DNA from: Cyrtodaria siliqua | Taxonomy: Eukaryota; Mollusca; Bivalvia; Adapedonta; Hiatellidae | DNA length: 64,000 bases | Direction: 5' to 3' | Assembly: GCA_037043455.1 (NCBI GenBank) | Contig: JAWPHD010001267.1 | Location: forward strand, 1-64,000 | In this document: piece by piece, positions 55,908 to 64,000 of the stretch | Layout of the letters: each line of letters begins with the position of its first letter | Position numbering within the stretch: position 1 is the stretch's first letter | Notes under the pieces: generated by a model | What the model was told of the DNA's origin: nothing | The model's database searches: none | Seen by the model: the letters and a program-made list of their open reading frames with translations, nothing else | Translations under genes and position numbers: made by a program

Positions 55908-56845
55908 GGCGCCGTATTACTTTTTAATACCATTCGGTGATATCACCTATTCGAATCGGTGATATCACTGATTCGAATAGGTATATCACGCATTCAAATA
56001 GGTGATATCACCGATTTATTGTGAATGCGTGATATCACCTATTGAATGGGTGATATCACCTATTCGAATCAGTGATATCACTCATTCGAATCAGTGATAT
56101 CACTTATTCAAAACGAATGAGTGATATCACCCATTCGAATAGGTGATATCACTGATTCGAATAGGTGATATCACTCCTTCACCACGTCATTTTGAATGAG
56201 TGATATCACATATTCGAATCAGTGATATCACGGATTACCGATTCAAAAAAAAACTATATAAATGACTGATCCCATCCAGGATCCGGGTAAAAACTTAGAC
56301 GGACCCTAACAATCGCCATCTGTTGCAACATTTGGCGGGCTTTCTCGTCATTGGCAGAATAAATGCATGGTTTAAGAAAAAATAGGATAACTCCATTGTG
56401 TACTGAACTTTTCAAAAAAACACGTTTGTTTAGACTATTGGTGGTGGTCGATCTAATTATTCTATCATACATCATTTATTATTTCCTGTTTTGCTGTCTA
56501 TATAATAAGGGAAAGAAAAAGGGGTACTTTTTATTGTTGCTCAGTATATATAATAAAAGGGGCGTATAACGTTCTCCCTGATAATACTCTTGGCGGGAAG
56601 TCCGTATTTTTCTTATTGTAAAACCGAATAGGTAATATCACTGATTCGAATAGGTGATATCACTGATTCAAAACGAAACGGTGATATCACCTATTGAATG
56701 GGTGATATCACCTATTTGAATGAGTGATATCACTGATCCGAATAGGTGATATGCCCCTTCGTTTTTAAAGACCTATTCGAATTAGTGATATCACTCATTC
56801 AAATAGGTGATATCACTGAATTGTATTAAAAAGCAATACGGCGCC
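55908..56845. mobile_element. 0.94-kb TIR element packed with GTGATATCAC palindromes
   Basis: Ends GGCGCCGTATTACTTTTTAA and, inverted, the same with one mismatch over ~23 bp. Two clusters (55,934-56,235 and 56,625-56,820) hold about 21 copies of the palindrome GTGATATCAC separated by ATTCGAAT-type words, roughly 20-21 bp apart. The 390-bp core between the clusters has short frames on both strands without motifs. Confidence 0.85.
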
Positions 56846-57159
56846 TCATAGATTCGTAGAGGAACGTTGAGGACTGTCCTAACATCTAGACTAGTGTAGT
56901 CGGCGGATATAGGAAGGTGAACTGGACTGGTTTGTTGTTTAGCGGCTCGTCAACACACTATTTAGTTTATTTTGCTCTAAGTCGCTTCCAGAAAATTGAA
57001 CTGAAATCGATTTTATAATCGCACCAACAGCTAAGGTCATATGGCGACGTTTCCAGCTTTCATTGGTGGAGGAAGACCCCAGGTGCCCAGGCAATTTTGG
57101 GCGGACACCGACGTTCCGCAAGCCAGCTGGATAGCTTCTTTACATAACAATTCCTAGGA
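56846..57159. other. Intergenic, unassigned
   Basis: Nothing recognised. Confidence 0.35.
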
Positions 57160-57240
57160 CTAAGGTCCGTGAGGGATCGAACCCACAGCGGTGAGGGGCA
57201 CGTGATTTCAAGTCGGAGACTCTAACCACCGGCTTCCAGA
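57160..57240 (-). repeat. tRNA-like SINE head, minus strand
   Basis: On the minus strand: A-box-like CCGGTGGTTAGAGTC and B-box TGTGGGTTCGATCCCTC, preceded by CCCCTCACCGC as in the SINE at 26 kb. Confidence 0.55.
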
Positions 57241-57337
57241 GAACAGGTTACATATATGTATATGGGAACGACAGGTAAACGTGGCCTCCGAAGCACAAAG
57301 CAATATAGATTAAGCGCGCCGTGCAGTTTCCCGCTGC

Positions 57338-57403
57338 CACGTTTCGAACCCACGATCTGTCGGTGACGAGGCAAGTTCTGATCACTAAACCAGCGCGTAA
57401 TCG
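57338..57403 (-). repeat. Second tRNA-like fragment, minus strand
   Basis: On the minus strand: A-box-like CGCTGGTTTAGTGATC and B-box CGTGGGTTCGAAACGTGG. Not a complete tRNA cloverleaf. Confidence 0.5.
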
Positions 57404-57569
57404 AAATGGAAACTATGAAGGCATTAACGAGTGTATGGCAGTATATATAATAAAACATTTAGCAACACTAGAATGCTGAACTTCTGACACATCCGAGTAA
57501 TGATGAAGAGTGTTGTGGCTGTAACAAAAGTCTTCTTATCATGTTTACCATGAGCTTATTGAACCGCTC

Positions 57570-57760
57570 TTAATTACCGAATCAATAATCAATACCAAAC
57601 TTGTACTGCAGCATGGCAGTTGGCATGTAAGTAATTACCCAATCAATAATCAATACCAAACTTGTACTGCAGTATGGAAGTTGGCATGTAAATAATTACC
57701 GAATCAATAATTAATACCAAACTTGTACTGCAGTATGGAAGTTGACATGTAAGTAAATAA
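57570..57760. repeat. ~62-bp tandem repeat x 3
   Basis: Unit AATTACCGAATCAATAATCA then ATACCAAACTTGTACTGCAG and TATGGAAGTTGGCATGTAAG. Confidence 0.93.
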
Positions 57761-59030
57761 ATAAAAACAAAACAAAAAAAGACATAACATGATGTGAGTC
57801 ATTTAAAGTAGCTATCCTGCCAACAGCAGCCAATTTTACAACATATATACACCATTTCTATACCTACTGAACACGAAGTATATATATAACTTACACATTT
57901 TTGAGAATCCAAAACTATAAACGGCTTTAACCAGTCAGACCAAACCCTGAAACTGGAGTGTCGAATTAAGAGTTACCAACTCATAATTCATATTACCCAT
58001 AGTCAATCACGTGTAGTTTAAGTGCGCATGAATAAATCTAAACGTTCGTGGCACAGATTCATTATTTTATTCATGGACACATGGAGACTTTTGTAATGTA
58101 ATTTTGGCGTTATTTGGCGGGTTAGTGCCTTTAAGAACCCTTTCTACTGTCAAAACTATTTAACTGCAGAATATTTGGATATTTACTCGTTTTCTTCCTA
58201 TACCCCCTGTTACGTGAAAGTTCAAGTGGCCATAGCATTGACAGTTTCAAGTGTCAAATCAATCGAAATTGGTTGATAAATAACAACCCGAAGCTGTCCT
58301 TAAGTAAATATTTAAACTACTATTGGAACTAAACTTCTTATCAGGTATAACTAGACGTAAAAATAAACTTCAAATGTAACAAGAATTGGTCGCGCCATGC
58401 ATAGTCAATCCGTATATTGAACGAATAAAAAGAATTGCGACATCTATCAGGGTGTAATGAACGTAATGATATAATACAAGCATTTTAAAGGAGCATACAT
58501 CAGAATTGGTATTCTTTTTTGGAATTGTTCAAAGATATTAATTCTGTATTAAAATTGATAACAATTATATAATTAAGCCATAAACCATCCAAAGAAATTA
58601 CATTGCATATTATTATTAATAATAATAATAATTCCTATATATATATATAAAAAAAGACCCGAAGGTATTTCTTAACTATGATTACGCGCCAGGGTTAGCA
58701 ATATCAAACTTGATGGTAAAACAATCTCAGAAATGTCCAGGATGAACCGCGTGACAACTATTTATAACTTGGAGGTTCCTCTTTGGCCTAAAACTTGTTG
58801 TTGTTATCTGTTAATTACCGCTTTATTATAGCACACTGTTAATGTTCCATATATACCTTTGTACCCTGTCACGTTTTATATTGGTCCAACTATATACTTT
58901 TTACAAATCAGCTGCAAAGCCTGATGTACCCCCTTTAATTGTTAGTTTAGTTACGTTTTTATATTGAATCGACGAAGCTCCGAACACGAACACCAAGATC
59001 CTATTCGACAGCGCGCCTAATAAAATCGTT
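57761..59030. other. Intergenic, unassigned
   Basis: AT-rich, with an (ATT)n/(TA)n patch at 58,610-58,660. No gene. Confidence 0.4.
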
Positions 59031-59503
59031 TGGTATAGGTCATATACCACTATTGCATTTCCCATAGGCCTCCATTATAGCCTTTTGACCTACAACCCCT
59101 ATTCCTATATCGGAACGGATGATAAAACCTAACTTTTTTCAAAGAACTATCTTAGAGACTCTCAGAAATGACCAGCAAATTGGGAGTATTGTAATGCTTT
59201 CAGCCTCTAATATTGCACTGAAGGTGGGCAGCCCCAGAATGGCAGTAAAGAAATTTTACTTTTTGCAAATACACTCTCAGTACAATTGTACCCATAAAAA
59301 TGCAAATTTCAGTCAAAATATCCTAAATGAACATGTTTTATGCTGGAAATATATTTTTTGGATGTTTTATGTGGATTTGTTATGGTTTGGATAATTTAAT
59401 CCAATCAGAATCTACCTTACAATCTGACTATATGCCCTAATAGACCTATACTTTTTTCAACCAATCAGAAGCCCCAAATCAATAGTGGTATGTGATCTAA
59501 AGT
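59031..59503. mobile_element. Possible MITE, ~470 bp
   Basis: TAGGTCATATACCACTATTG at 59,035 and the inverse of TAGATCACATACCACTATTG at 59,483 match at 18 of 20 positions. The 91-codon frame inside shows no motif. Confidence 0.45.
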
Positions 59504-59890
59504 GTTAATCGTTCACGCAAAGTTGTGTGCAAAACTATGGAAACTTGAAAGATCTACGATTTTTTGTTTATTTGGCATTTTGCCCCCGCCGCCTCAGGCC
59601 CTCGTGGTGACAGCGCCAAAAACGGTTGCTTTTACGCTTACCATGTGGAGAAGTCATAATACACCACATCTGAGTGATAGGGTAACGGACATACGGGCTG
59701 GCAGATGAATACACAGACACACGGAGGCGTTCACAATAGCTCATTACGCTTTTCAAAAAGAGTGCGGAGATAATTAAAGTATTTCTTCGAACAAAATGTT
59801 TTTCGTAGGAACGAAATTTATATCGGACAACGTAATAGATCTATCATTTCCGGGAAGCGAGATCCGTTTGCATTTACAAGCTCTTTTAGG
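59504..59890. other. Intergenic, unassigned
   Basis: Nothing recognised. Confidence 0.35.
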
Positions 59891-60680
59891 ATGTTTTCGA
59901 GACGTGACACAAGTCAGCATAATACTGTACCGATGTGACACAAGTCAACATAATACTGTACCGATGTGACATAAGTCAACATAATACTGTGCCGATGTGA
60001 CACACGTCAACATAATACTGTACCGATGTGACACAAGTCAACATAATACTGTACCGATGTGACACAAGTCAACATAATACTGTACCGATGTGACATAAGT
60101 CAACATAATACTGTGCCGATATGACACACGTCAACATAATACTGTGCCGATGTGACACAAGTCAACATAATACTGTACCGATGTGACACAAGTCAACATA
60201 ATACTGTGCCGATGTGACACACGTCAACATAATACTGTGCCGATGCGACACAAGTCAACATAATACTGTGCCGATGTGACACAAGTCAACATAATACTGT
60301 GCCGATGTGACACAAGTCAACATAATATTGTGCCGATGTGACTCAAGTCAACATAATACTGTGCCGATGTGACACAAGTCAACATAATACTGTGCCGATG
60401 GGACATAAGTCAGCCTAATACTGTACCGATGTGACACAAGTCAACATAATACTGTACCGATGTGACACAAGGTAACATAAGACTGTGCCGATGTGTGACA
60501 CAAGGTAACATAAGACTGTGCCGATGTGTGACACACAAGGTAACATAAGACTGTGCCGATGTGTGACACAAGGTAACATAAGATTGTGCCGATGTGTGAC
60601 ACAAGGTGACATAAGACTGTGCCGATTGTCACAAGTCAACATAATACTGCTCGGATTGTCACAAGTCGACATAATTATGT
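59891..60680. repeat. 31-bp tandem repeat (about 25 copies)
   Basis: Unit GATGTGACACAAGTCAACAT then AATACTGTACC; the right part has a variant with GATGTGTGACACAAGGTAAC and AAGACTGTGCC. Confidence 0.96.
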
Positions 60681-60961
60681 ACCAGTTGCCACACTTAAGT
60701 AACAACATATCGGCATTTTATTCTATCTTTTTTTTTTAAATACCATTTGTTTAGAAGCGGGCAGTAGTGTATATACATGACAACAAGCAATATCAACTGT
60801 AACAACACAATACACATCAAAACGAGTATGCAACATTATTTATGCAGTAACAGTCGGTAAAATTATGAGATCGTTCACATGCCAAATTATCGGAACTAAT
60901 CAGATTGCAGATCGTGGCATTTGTTATATATATATATATTTAATACCGCAACAATTCAACT

Positions 60962-61050
60962 GCGCCTTTCGGTTAGTGCGTCGTCTACTATGTGATTAAC
61001 TGAACCTATGTGATTAACTGAACCGAAGGTTCAGGGTTCGAGCCTTCTAT
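60962..61050 (+). repeat. tRNA-like sequence with internal duplication
   Basis: A-box-like TTTCGGTTAGTGCGTCG and B-box CAGGGTTCGAGCCTT, with a tandemly duplicated ATGTGATTAACTGAACC between them. Probably SINE-derived, not a working tRNA. Confidence 0.5.
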
Positions 61051-61052
61051 AA

Positions 61053-61683
61053 GGCAACATTTTTTAAACAATACAATATTAAGATATTTCAAAAAATATT
61101 ATACGACGGAATAAATCTGATTGGTTCCGACAACTTGGCCTTTGATTACTCTGTTTATACAAGCAACCGGCGTTTGTTCTATGAAAATGGCGAAAAAATA
61201 ATTTGACTGAAGTTGAGACAATTTTATAAAATTTAAAACACATACATAATTCGTTTTCACATAAAATGACCAAATACGAATGAACTGTTGTTGGCGCGTC
61301 ATCACAGTGTCTTGGATCATTATAAGGCGCCCCAGATAGAAATGAACCAGAGAAACTCGCCTTTCTCTTATACTAGGGAGTTTTTTTTTTTTTATATGAC
61401 ACCGGACCGACCGGTATACGTCCCAATCAGACGACGATATTAAGGATTTAAGTGTCTCGCCAATGGACCCTGATAGACACAAAGTAATGCGAGAATTATG
61501 AATAATTACAACAAACTTTCTAATGAACAATACCTCTGTATCATTCCCACTTTTCTCTAAGGCGGCTCCGAATAACTCAATTTTCGTGTATTACTACGCA
61601 TGATGCATTTCTAAGCGCTGTCCTCAGGTATGAGTCTTGGCCAATGGACACACGGACGTACGAATAGTATGAATGCTATTTAA
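61053..61683. other. Intergenic, unassigned
   Basis: Nothing recognised; a 143-codon minus-strand frame lacks motifs. Confidence 0.35.
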
Positions 61684-61929
61684 ATGGAGACAATGAACAA
61701 TGACAATAATTGCTATCTTTCCCGTAGTGCTATATATGCTTCAATTCTACGTAGCAATAACATAATTTATTCTACCGCGACCCGACTTTTGCGGACGATA
61801 ACCGGGCGGCATCCTATCATCCGGGCCAATCGTGAACGCTCGGCCAATCCCGTCATTCCTAGGGATCCCGCATGCTGCGAAGCAGTGTACGAGATGTTGC
61901 GAATGCATCCGGGCATGCAACAAACCTAA
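61684..61929 (+). CDS. Possible small gene D, 81 aa
   Basis: ATG-initiated frame whose second half is notably GC-rich compared with the surroundings, as in genes A-C. It contains TRLLRTITGRHPII and NPVIPRDPACCEAV, loosely reminiscent of the RLxxPT and IPRAPAFR blocks of that family, but the match is too weak to claim homology. Could be a last exon. Two nearby Cys, no membrane segment. Confidence 0.35.
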   Translation: METMNNDNNCYLSRSAIYASILRSNNIIYSTATRLLRTITGRHPIIRANRERSANPVIPRDPACCEAVYEMLRMHPGMQQT

Positions 61930-63475
61930 AGGAATACATTCAGTAATAAACCTAGGGTGATCCTAGACTTCCCTTCTAGGATGGCTCTTGATAAACCAAA
62001 ATGCATTACTACGCGCGGTCCTTTTCCAATTGGTGTTGTATGTTTTACGATTATTTCATCGTAAACAACGTATTTTCTAAAAACTTTAGCAGGTGCTTAT
62101 ATCATATACACCAAGCTAGGAAGTGAATATTTGGCAAGTAAAAGTCTTTGTTTTCAGTTTAATTAAATAATCTCTCAACAGTGACCGTGTACACGACTCC
62201 ATTCCTTCGGTTTACGATGCACTTTACATAATAGTTAACTGGAAACGTATAACTTACCTATCCCAATGAACATAAACAAGAATGTCTATAAAGCTATGTT
62301 TTACACCTGCTCGCATTACAATGTGACAGTGCGCGATCACCAATACAATATATAATTGATCATTATCATTTCTGCTTCTAGGCTAGGGGAGATAATGAAG
62401 GTGTGTGATACACTTAAACGGTTCAGTTTCACGACACTAACTTGCTGGATTTCCCATTAAACCTATATTGAAATGCAACCATTAGATTGAACCTTAAAGG
62501 GTACACACGTGCCAGTCTGAAATACATGATAATATACAGTTAGCATTTATTTAACAAATATCCATTCACAGAATGAACACATATGCACAAAGGTAACCTT
62601 CAACTTTAATAATGTACTGTAGGCGGTTTAAAAAGTTAAGTCACTTTTGTTTTGCTGTTCTGAAAGGGCCCAGAGGCAATCCTGGTTGTCACTCCAGCAT
62701 GATGTAAGTATGTTGCAGTATTCCAAGTACATTTATTTTGTATATAATAGTGGTGTCTGGATTACATACAAGGCCGATTTTAGGAGCTAATACACTTTAG
62801 TTCATTTTCGTTCTCAGTTATACACATAATGCATGTATTTCTACACAAACTAATTCTTAGCATCGTATATATTTAAACAGCAAAGTACCATATGAATTAC
62901 ATGTAATATTTCGGATTTATTCAGAGTTTTTTAAACGAAACCTTTTCATAAACAATACATACACTGTACCAATCATGCGACCAGAAAAGTGCATTCCTTA
63001 ATTGTGTATACAACTTAGTCCCATTATAATGGAGTTATATTTGGATGGACACTCATAATATTGGCCAAGATTGCAGCCTCATTGATTCTTATACCTCAAG
63101 GTTGCCTCCAATACCTTTAAATACGTGTATTTGATTGTTTAAAACAAGTCGTGTAATAATTTGTTTATATTTTTAAAGCCAGACCCTACACTGCCTTTAA
63201 TTGGTTAAAACGGATCACCTGATCATCTTATACTCACTATCGATCTTTAAACATTTCGACAAATCTTCTAACCTCAGTTAAATTATTGGACATTCATAAC
63301 TGGTGTGTAAACTTTTTCGAATCCATAAACTTTCTTTAATTGACATGTCATTCTGCAAAGTTTATTCTCTATAAATGATTTAATATTGAAAATATCTTAC
63401 TTAACACGAGGGTTTTACACAAAGTATATATTTAAGAAATGAAAACCATTTCTTGATATTCGGGTATGTAATCAA
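61930..63475. other. Intergenic, unassigned
   Basis: AT-rich, no supported gene or repeat array. May include 3' untranslated sequence of gene C near 63,400. Confidence 0.4.
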
Positions 63476-63829
63476 TTACGTCACAAGGGGCGGTAACTTT
63501 TCTGGATGATCAATGTGCTCTGTTTCTGGCTTTATATCCCTTCTATTACCTTGGCCAAATTTGTTTAAAACTTCTCTCAATTTACGTTTCTTTTCCTCGT
63601 CCGCCCGTTTCCAATCATTATGTGTGTGGTTGGTAGGGTATTTAAAGCCAAACCTTTCCTTCGATGTCATGGTAAGACGGCCAACGATGCCAGAGACGTA
63701 ATTGGACTCCATGACCCGGAATGCCGGTGCACGGGGCAGCTCGATATCGTGACGAGGCACGTACTCCATAAACCTTCTGTTTCTAAGACGTTCTCGTCTC
63801 TTCTGATCCATTTCTTCTAAGAATGCGGG
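63476..63829 (-). CDS. PRAPAFR-family protein C, last exon (partial gene)
   Basis: The exon starts after a good acceptor (TTATTTTAACAG at 63,830-63,841) in phase 0, exactly as exon 2 of gene A, and runs 117 codons to the stop. It holds MEYVPRHDIELPRAPAFRVM, with VP six residues before PRAPAFR just as in A (FVPEYGCLIPRAPAFR), and one repeat-like segment, IVGRLTMTSKER. The rest is a charged Lys/Arg/Glu-rich helix (RADEEKKRKLREVLNKFG) and a proline-ending tail. I read the first residues PAFLEE as exon sequence and not as an ATG start at 63,811. Upstream exons lie outside the window. Confidence 0.7.
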   Translation of the reverse strand, partial: PAFLEEMDQKRRERLRNRRFMEYVPRHDIELPRAPAFRVMESNYVSGIVGRLTMTSKERFGFKYPTNHTHNDWKRADEEKKRKLREVLNKFGQGNRRDIKPETEHIDHPEKLPPLVT

Positions 63830-64000
63830 CTGTTAAAATAAATAAAGATAAATCAACTGTTGTCTGCCTGAAAACTTTGTTAAAGCATTTTCACCCAACA
63901 TTCACTGGCAAGGCTGGTTATAGAGAAAAGGAAATTCAATAGTGTTAACATCACTCGCAGTTTTTATTGTCCTTCCTGTTGATATTGTTCCGATGAAGAG
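63830..64000 (-). other. Intron of gene C (continues beyond window)
   Basis: Intron 3' end with acceptor; no further exon visible in the last 170 bp. Confidence 0.5.

Noticed and set aside
61099..61530. 143-codon minus-strand frame
   Set aside because: No motif, composition like the AT-rich surroundings, no paralogue in the window.

Overview
The window is AT-rich, repeat-dense nuclear DNA of a metazoan, most likely a bivalve mollusc. The evidence is a canonical spliceosomal intron (GT-AG), intron-bearing tRNA-Leu(CAA) genes, several non-LTR retrotransposon fragments, a Polinton/adintovirus-like DNA element, tRNA-derived SINE pieces, and a roughly 320-bp repeat with a poly-GTCC lead-in of a kind common in bivalve genomes. 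Species is not determined. Very little is host coding sequence; most of the 64 kb is tandem repeats, foldback elements and transposon remains.

Layout. 1-2.1 kb is a 52-bp minisatellite; 2.2-3.1 kb holds a small TIR element and two short tandem repeats; 3.2 kb carries one exon resembling a Harbinger (HARBI1-like) nuclease; 3.9-7.6 kb holds two tail-to-tail copies of one LINE family with a nested MITE; 9.4-11.9 kb holds a palindrome, a MITE and a tRNA-like 77-bp tandem array. 14,075-25,818 is an 11.7-kb Polinton-like element with ~290-bp terminal inverted repeats, inserted into a host tandem repeat. It encodes a truncated type-B DNA polymerase, a DDE integrase, an FtsK/HerA-type packaging ATPase, a putative double-jelly-roll major capsid protein, a putative penton-like protein and several unassigned membrane or coiled-coil proteins. 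Many of these frames are broken. 26-37 kb is a cluster of seven tRNA-Leu(CAA) genes and pseudogenes, split by a 3.9-kb foldback element (29,430-33,312) that carries LINE fragments, and by a SINE-like segment with an amplified B-box. 37.5-42.6 kb is a 46/45-bp satellite; 42.9-43.9 kb holds two more tandem arrays.

44.7-64 kb contains the best host genes: three paralogous small genes (44,756-46,497 +; 52,513-53,109 -; 63,476-63,829 -, partial) sharing an invariant PRAPAFR block and RLxxPT-like repeats. They are separated by a 45-bp minisatellite, a large palindrome, a bivalve-type 320-bp repeat and a 0.94-kb TIR element packed with GTGATATCAC palindromes. I do not recognise this gene family.

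How things work together. In the Polinton the morphogenesis genes (ATPase, capsid, penton, membrane proteins) occupy the right two thirds and the replication/integration genes the left third. Nearly every element ATG follows directly on an A-rich leader. Loss of the polymerase N-terminal part, an insertion in the integrase, and frameshifts indicate a dead or dying copy. However, near-identical 1-kb tRNA units differ mostly by single-base insertions in short runs, so some of the frameshifts may be sequence errors.
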